Positions 5,970 to 12,308 of a DNA stretch of 12,308 bases are shown here, in pieces. The position numbers and the translations under genes were made by a program. Below the pieces are notes generated by a model, which worked only from the letters and a program-made list of their open reading frames with translations, had not been told where the DNA came from and made no database searches. The stretch's first letter is position 1; every line of letters begins with the position of its first letter. The DNA is taken from the NCBI GenBank assembly GCA_959604655.1, contig CAUHCL010000063.1, positions 1 through 12,308 of the forward strand, read 5' to 3'. Source of the stretch: an uncultured Alistipes sp. Lineage in GTDB: Bacteria; Bacteroidota; Bacteroidia; Bacteroidales; Rikenellaceae.

Positions 5970-7803
5970 CTGAGGTTTCCGTATCTATGGGTTTGAAATA
6001 TTCGATTATCCTCTTCGCGCGCGCCTCGCCCACCGTCTCCGCCAGCTCCGCCAAAGTCGCCTCGCGTACCTTGGCCACGGTGCGGAACCTGCGCAGAAGC
6101 TGCGCGAGGCTCTTGGCACCGATACCCTCGATGTTCTCCAGCTCACTGTTGATGAAGGCGTTGCTGCGCTTCTGCCGATGGAACGCTATGGCGAAGCGGT
6201 GCACTTCCTCCTGTATGTGCATGAGCAGATGGAAGACGGGCGAGGTGGGTCGTATGCCCACCAGCAGCGGCGGGTAGCCGTAGTAGAGTTCCGACGTACG
6301 GTGACGGTCGTTCTTGGCCAGGCCCGCTATCGGTATATCGAGTCCGAGCGCGGTCACCACTTCGTGAATCGCCCCCATCTGGCCCTTGCCGCCGTCGGCT
6401 ATTATGAGGTCGGGCAACTCGGCCCCTTCCTCCACCAGGCGCGAATAGCGGCGGTAGACGACCTCGCGCATCGAGGCATAGTCGTCGGGGCCCGTCACCG
6501 TCTTCACGTTGAAGTGGCGGTACTCCTTGCGCGAGGGCTTGCCGTCGCGGAACACCACGCACGAGGCCACGGGATTGGCCCCTTGCAGGTTCGAGTTGTC
6601 GAAACACTCTATGTGGCGCGGCTGACGGTCGAGATGCAGCGCGAGCTGCAAGGCGTTCATCAACCGCTCGGTATGCCGCTCGGGATTCTTTATTTCGAGG
6701 TTCTTCATCTGCTCGGCGCGGTAGATGCGCGCGCTCTTGAGCGAGAACTCCAGCAGGTCGGCCTTCTCGCCGCGCTTCGGCACGGTGAAGACCACCTTGT
6801 CGAACAGCAGCGTGGTCGAGGGCATGAACGGCACGATGACCTCGCGCGAGAGGTCGTGCGATATGTTGTCGACGACATGCTGTATGGCTGCGGTGAGCAT
6901 CTCGGGCTGCGAGGCGTCGACTCCCGTGGTGAGCTTCACGGTGTGCAGGGCCACTATGGAGCCGTGGCGCAGACGGATGAAGTTGCAGTAGGCCGCGTCG
7001 TCGTCCTCCAGCAGCGAGAATATGTCGCAGTCGACGATCTTGGCGCTCACTATCACCGAGCGGCTGCGGTAGTTCTCCAGCGCGTCGAGCCGCTGCTTAC
7101 AGCGCTGCGCCGCCTCGAATTTCAACTGTTCCGCTGCGGAGTGCATGTTTTCCTCCAGATAGCGCCGCACGGGGCGCAGATCGCCCTTCAGCACATCCTT
7201 GGCCATCTCCGTGAGTTCGGCGTACTCCGCCTCGCTCTGCGCGCCGACGCACGGGCCCTTGCAGTTGCCCAGGTGGTATTGCAGGCACACGCCGTAGCGG
7301 CCGCGCGCTATGGCCTGCGGCGAGAGGTTGAGCTTGCAGGTGCGCAGAGGGATCACCTCGCGTATGAATTCCAGTATCGACCGCTGCATCGACACCGACC
7401 CGTAGGGTCCGAAATACTGCGAGCCATCGTGACGCACGGTGCGGGTCGACTCCACGCGCGGGAAGTTCTCGCGGCGCAGCACTATCCACGGATAGGTCTT
7501 GTCGTCCTTGAGCAGGATGTTGTATCGCGGCTGGTGGGTCTTGATGAGCGAATTTTCGAGCAGCAGGGCGTCCTGCTCGCTGTCGACCACTATGTGGCGT
7601 ATCTCGGCTATGTGCCTGACCAGCACCCTCACCTTGGCCGAATGGTCCTTGTTGCGGACGAAGTAGGACGACACGCGCTTGCGCAGCGACTTGGCCTTGC
7701 CCACATATATTATCGTGCCCGAACGGTCGAGAAACTGATAGACGCCCGGGGCGAGCGGCAATGCCGCCACCTGCTCTTTCAGTATCCCCAGCCGATTCTC
7801 CAT
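5944..7803 (-). CDS. uvrC: UvrABC excinuclease subunit C
   Basis: UvrC makes the two incisions flanking a UvrB-marked DNA lesion in nucleotide excision repair. From the ATG at 7803 the protein has 619 residues. The GIY-YIG nuclease is at about 13-95 (GVYQF, TIIYVGKAKSLRKRVSSYF). A four-cysteine segment follows (CKLNLS, YGVCLQYHLGNCKGPCVG), a possible iron-sulfur site as reported for other UvrC proteins. The UvrB-contacting UVR helix pair comes next (RRYLEENMHSAAEQLKFEA), then the RNase-H-like second nuclease (CFDNSNLQG, LIIADGGKGQMG, KNDRHRTSELYYG) and two C-terminal helix-hairpin-helix motifs (IEGIGAKSLAQLL, VGEARAKRIIEYF). The frame is open to 7848, but the extra 15 residues are coded by the promoter and do not fit the family, whose N-terminus is like LGILKEQVAALPLAPGVYQF. 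The 3' end overlaps the HAD gene by 26 bases. Confidence 0.97.
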   Translation of the reverse strand: MENRLGILKEQVAALPLAPGVYQFLDRSGTIIYVGKAKSLRKRVSSYFVRNKDHSAKVRVLVRHIAEIRHIVVDSEQDALLLENSLIKTHQPRYNILLKDDKTYPWIVLRRENFPRVESTRTVRHDGSQYFGPYGSVSMQRSILEFIREVIPLRTCKLNLSPQAIARGRYGVCLQYHLGNCKGPCVGAQSEAEYAELTEMAKDVLKGDLRPVRRYLEENMHSAAEQLKFEAAQRCKQRLDALENYRSRSVIVSAKIVDCDIFSLLEDDDAAYCNFIRLRHGSIVALHTVKLTTGVDASQPEMLTAAIQHVVDNISHDLSREVIVPFMPSTTLLFDKVVFTVPKRGEKADLLEFSLKSARIYRAEQMKNLEIKNPERHTERLMNALQLALHLDRQPRHIECFDNSNLQGANPVASCVVFRDGKPSRKEYRHFNVKTVTGPDDYASMREVVYRRYSRLVEEGAELPDLIIADGGKGQMGAIHEVVTALGLDIPIAGLAKNDRHRTSELYYGYPPLLVGIRPTSPVFHLLMHIQEEVHRFAIAFHRQKRSNAFINSELENIEGIGAKSLAQLLRRFRTVAKVREATLAELAETVGEARAKRIIEYFKPIDTETSDDEPTEDI

Positions 7804-7807
7804 GTCG

Positions 7808-7839
7808 CAAAAGTAGTTATTTATATGGTTATCCGCAAA
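7808..7839 (-). promoter_or_regulatory. Bacteroidetes-type promoter of uvrC
   Basis: On the minus strand TTTG (7836-7839), 20 bases, then TACTTTTG (7808-7815), an exact TAnnTTTG match. Only four bases separate the -7 box from the uvrC ATG at 7803, so transcription should start at or very near that ATG. This decides the start of uvrC against the longer frame that would begin at 7848, and suggests a leaderless message. No comparable match was seen in the short spacers of the downstream genes, so this may be the main promoter of the five-gene row. Confidence 0.75.
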
Positions 7840-7859
7840 GCTGCTCAAGATTAAAGTGG

Positions 7860-7954
7860 CCGCAGACTGCGGAGGACACAGACGAACGTAAGTGAGTTGC
7901 GGGACTCCGCGGGGCGAGGCTGCGGCCCGCGCGGTTCTCCGAACCGCATTTTTT
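7860..7954 (+). other. Structured GC-rich spacer ending in a plus-strand terminator-like hairpin
   Basis: The spacer between fau and uvrC holds a near-perfect palindrome CCGCAG-A-CTGCGG (7860-7872), a second CTGCGG (7920-7925), and the hairpin GCGGTTC-TCC-GAACCGC (7931-7947) followed by ATTTTTT. The U-run lies on the plus-strand side only; on the minus strand, where both neighbouring genes are coded, the hairpin is followed by GC-rich sequence. No plus-strand gene ends here. It may stop antisense transcription heading toward fau or mark the 3' end of an unannotated small RNA. I found no plus-strand promoter match nearby. Confidence 0.4.
7931..7954 (+). terminator. Intrinsic terminator-like hairpin, plus-strand orientation
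   Basis: A perfect 7-base-pair stem (GCGGTTC/GAACCGC) with a 3-base loop is followed by A and six T on the plus strand. The T-run overlaps the fau stop codon on the other strand. Shape and tail fit an intrinsic terminator, but which transcript it would end is unclear. Confidence 0.45.
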
Positions 7955-8498
7955 ATTCTTCAGCCGTCACCACTTCGTCCATGCGTCGGTCGTGGGGTTC
8001 GGCGGGCAGCTCGGGCAGCAGCTGGTGGCGGAAGCATACCCCGACGCACCGCGCACGGAATCCCTCGCGGGCGATGTAGCGGTCGTAATAGCCCTTGCCG
8101 CGGCCGAGCCGCACGCCGTCGCGGGTGAAGGCCATGCCCGGGACTATCATAAGGTCTATCACCTCGGGCGGGCACGGCTCGCCGCCCTGCGGCTCGTCGA
8201 TGCCGAACGCCCCGCACCCCATAGCCTCGGGATCGAAGTCGTAGAACTCCATTTCGGGCTCGCCGCAGGGGCTGTCGGCCACCCTCGGCAGCACTACGCG
8301 GCAGTCGGGAATCCGCAGCAGGGGACTTATGTCGACCTCGTCGGGCAGGGGCGAGAACAGGGCCGCCACGGCGGGCCTCTCCCGCGCCGCCACAAGCCGC
8401 AGACGCTCGGTCACGATATCGGATTGGCGCCGTCTCTCCGCCGCATCGAGCTCGGCCGCGGCACGGCGCATGTCTCTTCTTATGTCGCTCTTTTTCAT
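7953..8498 (-). CDS. fau: 5-formyltetrahydrofolate cyclo-ligase
   Basis: A 181-residue protein of the normal length for this family (MTHFS/YgfA), which uses ATP to turn 5-formyl-THF into 5,10-methenyl-THF and so returns a stored folate to the one-carbon pool in the cytoplasm. It has the basic N-terminal helix (KKSDIRRDMRR), LFSPLPDEVDISPLL (48-62), FGIDEP (98-103), and the family signature VPGMAFTRDGVRLGRGKGYY (119-138), in which GRGKGYYDRY lines the ATP/folate site. The C-terminal VGVCFRHQLLPELPAEPHDR ends with the usual D-x-x-M-D pattern. It is divergent from frdC, with 178 bases between starts, and upstream of uvrC on the same strand, with a 149-base gap that contains the uvrC promoter, so it is probably its own unit. 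I saw no convincing promoter for it. Confidence 0.93.
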   Translation of the reverse strand: MKKSDIRRDMRRAAAELDAAERRRQSDIVTERLRLVAARERPAVAALFSPLPDEVDISPLLRIPDCRVVLPRVADSPCGEPEMEFYDFDPEAMGCGAFGIDEPQGGEPCPPEVIDLMIVPGMAFTRDGVRLGRGKGYYDRYIAREGFRARCVGVCFRHQLLPELPAEPHDRRMDEVVTAEE

Positions 8499-8564
8499 CG
8501 TTCGGAACCACTCTCCGTTTTACTCTTTTCGGCCCGCGCGCAGCACGGCCGCGCCGCCGATCCT

Positions 8565-8582
8565 CAAATTGTCCACAAATTG
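8565..8582. repeat. Direct repeat CAAATTG upstream of the frd promoter
   Basis: CAAATTG occurs twice (8565-8571 and 8576-8582), separated by TCCA, so the copies repeat every 11 bases, about one helical turn. They lie roughly 48-65 bases upstream of the predicted frd transcription start, a usual place for an activator site. The repeat is seen; binding by a regulator is inferred. Confidence 0.45.
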
Positions 8583-8593
8583 GGCCGAGAGTA

Positions 8594-8623
8594 TTGTTAT
8601 TGAGCAAACAATGATTATCTTTG
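8594..8623 (+). promoter_or_regulatory. Bacteroidetes-type promoter of the frdCAB operon
   Basis: TTG (8594-8596), 19 bases, then TATCTTTG (8616-8623), an exact TAnnTTTG match. Transcription would start near 8628-8630, leaving an A-rich leader of about 48 bases before the frdC ATG. Such A-rich leaders without a Shine-Dalgarno sequence are normal for strongly expressed Bacteroidetes genes. A 6-base inverted repeat, ATTGTT (8593-8598) with AACAAT (8607-8612), lies between and overlaps the boxes. Confidence 0.8.
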
Positions 8624-8676
8624 CCGTAGATTTGAAAAACAATTTCACAAACAAAAATAAACAAAATCTGTAAATT

Positions 8677-9411
8677 ATGAGCTGTTTTTTATGCAATTCA
8701 TCTCTCGGAAAGAAGCTGGTGATGAGCGTAACGGGCTGTTGCCTCGTCCTCTTCCTTCTTTTCCACATGTCAATGAACCTCGTGGCGATCATCAACCCCG
8801 AGGCTTATAACATGATCTGTGAGTTCCTCGGCGCCAACTGGTACGCACTGGTCGGCACCGCGGGTCTGGCCGCTTTGGTGGTACTGCACTTCGTTTACGC
8901 TCTGGTGCTTACCCTGAACAACTACCGCGCACGCGGCACGCAGCGCTACGCCGTGACGGTCAACGAGCCGGGCGTGGAGTGGGCTTCGAAGAACATGCTG
9001 GTGCTGGGCGTCATCGTCGTTGTCGGCCTGCTGCTCCACCTCATCAACTTCTGGAGCAAGATGCAGCTCGTCGAGCTGATGGGAGCCGAGAGTTCGATGG
9101 TGGGCGGCTACCTCGTGTCGGCTCACGACGGCGCGACTCTGGTGGCCTACACCTTCTCGAAGTGGTATTACGTGGTACTCTATCTGATATGGCTGGCCGC
9201 CCTGTGGCTCCACCTCAACCACGGCATATGGTCGATGTTCCAGACCGTGGGCTGGGCCAACGACACCTGGTATCCCCGCCTGAAGTGCATCGGTAAGATC
9301 GTATCGACCCTGCTGGTGCTGGGCTTCATGGCCGTTGTGGTCGTTTACTTCGTATGCAGCCTCAAAGGATGTGCAGAGGCTTGCGGAGGCGCCTGCTGCG
9401 CGGGATTGTAA
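8677..9411 (+). CDS. frdC: Fumarate reductase/succinate dehydrogenase cytochrome b subunit
   Basis: A 244-residue membrane anchor of the di-heme type-B succinate:quinone oxidoreductases (as in Wolinella and Bacteroides), which passes electrons from menaquinol to FrdB. Five membrane segments are seen at about 12-35, 58-80, 105-125, 162-183 and 208-227. Candidate heme ligands are His30, His71, His121 and His182, one in each of the first four helices, with His179 as an alternative. Conserved stretches include SVTG near the N-terminus, MICEFLGANWYALVG (46-60) and HLNHGIWSMFQTVGW (179-193). The protein ends with an unusual tail carrying five cysteines (Cys227, 232, 236, 240, 241), and two more lie at residues 3 and 6. 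It is the first gene of the operon; frdA follows after 40 bases. The same complex may be named SdhC; direction is inferred from the anaerobic lifestyle. Confidence 0.95.
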   Translation: MSCFLCNSSLGKKLVMSVTGCCLVLFLLFHMSMNLVAIINPEAYNMICEFLGANWYALVGTAGLAALVVLHFVYALVLTLNNYRARGTQRYAVTVNEPGVEWASKNMLVLGVIVVVGLLLHLINFWSKMQLVELMGAESSMVGGYLVSAHDGATLVAYTFSKWYYVVLYLIWLAALWLHLNHGIWSMFQTVGWANDTWYPRLKCIGKIVSTLLVLGFMAVVVVYFVCSLKGCAEACGGACCAGL

Positions 9412-9451
9412 TATCATGGTCTTTCACTCGAACAATTAAAAATCAACGGAT

Positions 9452-11398
9452 ATGGCTTTCAAGTTAGATTCAAAAATTCCCGCCGGCGAGTTGGCTCAGA
9501 AGTGGAGCAACCACAAGGCGGCCATCAAGGTCGTAAGCCCCGCGAACAAACGCAAGCTCGACATCATAATAGTAGGTACGGGTCTGGGAGGCGCATCGGC
9601 TGCCGCTTCGCTCGGCGAGCTGGGCTACAACGTCAAGGTGTTCTGCATTCAGGACTCTCCGCGCCGCGCGCACTCTATCGCGGCTCAGGGCGGTATCAAT
9701 GCGGCCAAGAACTACCAGAACGACAACGACTCGGTTTACCGTCTGTTCTACGATACCATCAAGGGCGGCGACTACCGCGCCCGCGAGGCCAACGTATACC
9801 GTCTGGCCGAGGTCTCGAACCTCATCATCGACCAGTGCGTGGCCCAGGGTGTGCCTTTCGCACGCGAGTACGGCGGCCTGCTGGCCAACCGCTCGTTCGG
9901 CGGCGCGCAGGTGTCGCGTACGTTCTATGCCCGCGGCCAGACGGGCCAGCAGCTCCTTCTGGGCGCCTATGCCGCTCTCAACAAGGAGATAGCCGCAGGT
10001 TCGGTGAAGAGCTATCCGCGTCACGAGATGCTCGACGTGGTGATCGAGAACGGCGAGGCCCGCGGTATCATCGCGCGCAACCTCGTCACGGGCGAGATCG
10101 AGCGTCACGGAGCGCACGCCGTGGTTATCGCCACGGGCGGTTACGGCAACGTGTTCTTCCTCTCGACCAACGCCATGGCCTCGAACGGCTCGGCAGCATT
10201 CCAGTGCTACCGCAAGGGCGCAGGTTTCGCGAACCCCTGCTTCACGCAGATCCACCCCACGTGTATCCCCGTTCACGGCGACCAGCAGTCGAAGCTGACC
10301 CTCATGTCGGAGTCGCTGCGTAACGACGGCCGCATATGGGTTCCCAAGAAGATCGAGGACGTGAAGGCCATCCGCGCGGGCAAGAAGCAGCCTTCGGATA
10401 TCGCCGAGGCCGACCGCGACTACTATCTGGAGCGCCGCTACCCCGCATTCGGCAACCTCGTGCCGCGCGACGTGGCTTCGCGTGCCGCCAAGGAGCGCTG
10501 CGACGCGGGCTTCGGCGTGAACGAGACGGGACTGGCAGTGTTCCTCGACTTCAAGACCGCCATCGAGCGTCTGGGCAAGGAGACCATCAAGCAGCGTTAC
10601 GGCAACCTGTTCGACATGTACAAGGAGATCACCGACGTGGATCCCTACGAGCAGCCGATGCAGATATTCCCCGCCGTGCACTACACCATGGGCGGTATTT
10701 GGGTGGATTACAACCTCATGACCACCATCCCGGGCCTCTACGCCATAGGCGAGGCCAACTTCTCGGATCACGGCGCCAACCGTCTGGGTGCTTCGGCCCT
10801 GATGCAGGGTCTGGCCGACGGTTACTTCGTTTTGCCCTACACCATCGGCGACTATCTGTCGCACAAGATCCAGGCTCCGAAGGTGAGCACCGACACCCCC
10901 GCCTTCGCCGAGGCGGAGAAGGCCGTGAAGGATAAGATCGCCAAGCTGTTCTCGATAAAGGGCAAGCAGTCGGTGGACGACATCCACAAGCGTCTGGGCC
11001 ACATCATGTGGGAGAACGTGGGTATGGCCCGCACCAAGGAGTCGCTCACCAAGGCCATCGCCGAGATTCAGGCTCTGCGCAAGGAGTTCTGGAGCGACGT
11101 GAAGGTGGTGGGTACCGCCGATTCGTTCAACGTGGAGCTGGAGAAGGCTCTGCGTCTGGCCGACTTCCTCGAACTGGGCGAGCTGATGGCACGCGACGCG
11201 CTGAACCGCGAGGAGTCGTGCGGCGGCCACTTCCGCTCGGAGCACCAGACCGAGGAGGGCGAGGCCAAGCGCGACGACGAGAAGTTCGTTTACGCCGCAG
11301 TATGGGAGTACAAGGGCATGGACAACGAGCCCGAGCTCACCAAGGAGCCGCTGAACTTCGAGTTCGTCCACCCCGCACAGCGCAACTACAAGGACTAA
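9452..11398 (+). CDS. frdA: Fumarate reductase/succinate dehydrogenase flavoprotein subunit
   Basis: A 648-residue catalytic subunit that interconverts fumarate and succinate at a covalently bound FAD on the cytoplasmic side of the membrane. Seen: the dinucleotide-binding GTGLGG (42-47), the FAD-linking histidine in RRAHSIAAQGG (His74), the substrate-side HPT (268-270), PRDVASRA with the likely catalytic proton-donor Arg339, HYTMGG with His410, and GANRLGASALMQG with Arg444. The C-terminal helical region (about 500-648) is complete. The spacing and length fit the Wolinella/Bacteroides type-B group, which runs as a fumarate reductase in anaerobic respiration. It lies 40 bases after frdC and 36 bases before frdB, with no internal promoter or terminator seen. 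Long open frames on its opposite strand are by-products of its GC-rich codon use. Confidence 0.98.
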   Translation: MAFKLDSKIPAGELAQKWSNHKAAIKVVSPANKRKLDIIIVGTGLGGASAAASLGELGYNVKVFCIQDSPRRAHSIAAQGGINAAKNYQNDNDSVYRLFYDTIKGGDYRAREANVYRLAEVSNLIIDQCVAQGVPFAREYGGLLANRSFGGAQVSRTFYARGQTGQQLLLGAYAALNKEIAAGSVKSYPRHEMLDVVIENGEARGIIARNLVTGEIERHGAHAVVIATGGYGNVFFLSTNAMASNGSAAFQCYRKGAGFANPCFTQIHPTCIPVHGDQQSKLTLMSESLRNDGRIWVPKKIEDVKAIRAGKKQPSDIAEADRDYYLERRYPAFGNLVPRDVASRAAKERCDAGFGVNETGLAVFLDFKTAIERLGKETIKQRYGNLFDMYKEITDVDPYEQPMQIFPAVHYTMGGIWVDYNLMTTIPGLYAIGEANFSDHGANRLGASALMQGLADGYFVLPYTIGDYLSHKIQAPKVSTDTPAFAEAEKAVKDKIAKLFSIKGKQSVDDIHKRLGHIMWENVGMARTKESLTKAIAEIQALRKEFWSDVKVVGTADSFNVELEKALRLADFLELGELMARDALNREESCGGHFRSEHQTEEGEAKRDDEKFVYAAVWEYKGMDNEPELTKEPLNFEFVHPAQRNYKD

Positions 11399-11434
11399 TG
11401 ATTTTTGACGTTGAACTTTAATACAGATTGAACA

Positions 11435-12178
11435 ATGAATTTTACATTAAAGATATGGCGTCAAAAGGACGCTAAATCGAAGGGCGCATTCGAGACCTAC
11501 CATGTCGAGAACATCTCGGCCGACACGTCGTTCCTCGAGATGCTCGACATACTCAACAACCAGCTCGTTCACGAGGGCAAGGAGCCCGTGGCATTCGACC
11601 ACGACTGCCGCGAGGGTATCTGCGGCATGTGCTCGCTGCACATCGACGGCCACGCCCACGGTCCCGAGCAGGCCGTCACCACCTGCCAGATCTACATGCG
11701 CAAGTTCAAGGACGGCCAGACCATCACCATCGAGCCGTGGCGCTCGGCGGCGTTCCCCGTCATCAAGGACCTCGTGGTGAACCGCGGCGCCTACGATGAG
11801 ATTCTTCAGGCCGGAGGATTCGTTTCGGTACGCACCAACTCGGTGCCCGACGGCAACGCCATACCCATCCCCAAGGCCGATGCCGACGAGAGCATGGATG
11901 CCGCCGCCTGCGTGGGCTGCGGAGCCTGCGCCGCTACCTGCAAGAACGGTTCGGCCATGCTGTTCGTTGCCGCCCGCGTATCGTCGCTCGCCAAGCTACC
12001 ACAGGGCCGCGTGGAGGGTGCGCGCCGCGCGAAGGCCATGGTGGCCAAGATGGACGAACTGGGATTCGGCAACTGCACCAACACGGGCGCATGCCAGGCC
12101 GAGTGTCCCAAGTCTATCTCTATCGCCCACATAGCACGTCTGAACCGCGAGTTCCTCTCGGCCAAGCTGAAGGACTAA
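11435..12178 (+). CDS. frdB: Fumarate reductase/succinate dehydrogenase iron-sulfur subunit
   Basis: A 247-residue electron-transfer subunit joining the cytochrome b heme pair to the FAD of FrdA. All three cluster sites are intact. The [2Fe-2S] ligands are Cys58, 63, 66 and 84 (CREGICGMC then C). The [4Fe-4S] ligands are Cys159, 162, 165 and 224 (CVGCGAC plus CP). The [3Fe-4S] ligands are Cys169, 214 and 220. The spacing is the same as in other FrdB/SdhB proteins. The N-terminal plant-ferredoxin-like domain covers about 1-105 and the C-terminal helical ferredoxin domain about 145-247. It is the last gene of the operon: a strong intrinsic terminator starts 23 bases after its stop codon. Confidence 0.98.
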   Translation: MNFTLKIWRQKDAKSKGAFETYHVENISADTSFLEMLDILNNQLVHEGKEPVAFDHDCREGICGMCSLHIDGHAHGPEQAVTTCQIYMRKFKDGQTITIEPWRSAAFPVIKDLVVNRGAYDEILQAGGFVSVRTNSVPDGNAIPIPKADADESMDAAACVGCGACAATCKNGSAMLFVAARVSSLAKLPQGRVEGARRAKAMVAKMDELGFGNCTNTGACQAECPKSISIAHIARLNREFLSAKLKD

Positions 12179-12200
12179 GCGATATAGTGCAGATTCGGTC

Positions 12201-12233
12201 AAAGGCCGCCCGACAAAACGGGCGGCCTTTTTT
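12201..12233 (+). terminator. Intrinsic terminator of the frdCAB operon
   Basis: A perfect stem AAAGGCCGCCCG / CGGGCGGCCTTT (12201-12212 and 12219-12230) with a 6-base loop is followed by an uninterrupted run of six T (12228-12233). It stands 23 bases after the frdB stop. The A-run on the 5' side could give it weak activity for transcripts from the other direction. Confidence 0.95.
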
Positions 12234-12244
12234 GTGGCATATAT

Positions 12245-12308
12245 GCGGTTCGCCGACGGCGGCAGGAGTGCGACAGCAGTCCGCCGCGTGGGGGCGGCGG
12301 CGAACTGC
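12245..12308. repeat. Nested inverted repeat at the window edge
   Basis: Outer arms GCGGTTCGCCG (12245-12255) and CGGCGAACTGC (12298-12308) pair with one G-T wobble. Inside them CGGCGG (12257-12262) pairs with CCGCCG (12281-12286) around an 18-base loop. There is no U-run inside the window. It may continue beyond the window; the role is unknown. Confidence 0.4.

Noticed and set aside
6178..7854. 558-codon plus-strand open frame opposite uvrC
   Set aside because: uvrC is complete with all domains; the antisense translation is low-complexity (V, H, R, A rich) and lacks recognisable motifs.
8652..8659. TATTTTTG on the minus strand as a promoter for the folate cyclo-ligase
   Set aside because: Matches the -7 box but has no TTG or TTTG at the right distance and lies in the A/T-rich frdC leader, where chance matches are likely.
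9470..11371. 633-codon open frame on the minus strand opposite frdA
   Set aside because: It mirrors frdA almost exactly, its translation resembles no known protein, and GC-rich codon use commonly leaves the opposite strand open.
11399..11434. GATTTTTG in the frdA-frdB spacer as an internal promoter
   Set aside because: It lacks the TA of TAnnTTTG and no upstream box is present; frdB is better explained as part of the operon.

Overview
The window reads as chromosomal DNA from a GC-rich member of the Bacteroidales, most like the gut genus Alistipes (Rikenellaceae). Three things point there. Three intergenic regions carry the Bacteroidetes-type promoter (TTTG or TTG, 19-20 bases, then TAnnTTTG). 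Many lipoproteins and exported carbohydrate enzymes are present. The anaerobic three-subunit fumarate reductase has Bacteroidales-style proteins. The genus is inferred from overall character, not from a database search.

Layout. Positions 1-2425 (minus strand) form a vitamin-B12-controlled surface unit: promoter, a class-I cobalamin riboswitch (about 2225-2390), a large PKD/Ig-repeat lipoprotein, and an ATGA-overlapped second lipoprotein that runs off the window and resembles YncE/DUF5074 beta-propellers (the BtuG cobalamin-capture type). Positions 2437-7803 (minus strand) are a tight row of five genes: uvrC, a phosphoglycolate-phosphatase-like HAD hydrolase, an exported pectate-lyase/GH28-like beta-helix protein, an exported GH43-like enzyme, and a peptide deformylase carrying a lipoprotein-type signal peptide. 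Gaps are -26, 19, 9 and 4 bases. The only clear promoter is in front of uvrC, and it lies so close to the start codon that the message may be leaderless. Positions 7953-8498 (minus) encode 5-formyltetrahydrofolate cyclo-ligase. A 178-base divergent region then leads to the plus-strand frdC-frdA-frdB operon (8677-12178), which has its own promoter and ends at a strong intrinsic terminator.

How the parts may relate (inference). Fumarate reductase makes succinate during anaerobic respiration. Many Bacteroidales convert succinate to propionate through B12-dependent methylmalonyl-CoA mutase, so cobalamin capture and fumarate reduction serve connected metabolism, though nothing here shows shared regulation.

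The most interesting items are the exported deformylase with a complete active site, the riboswitch-controlled lipoprotein pair with an unassigned C-terminal domain, the possibly leaderless uvrC message, the cysteine-rich tail of the cytochrome b subunit, the repeats around the frd promoter, and two intergenic GC-rich palindromic segments. I saw no CRISPR array, tRNA, rRNA, transposase, integrase or phage gene, and nothing that clearly amounts to a wholly new system.
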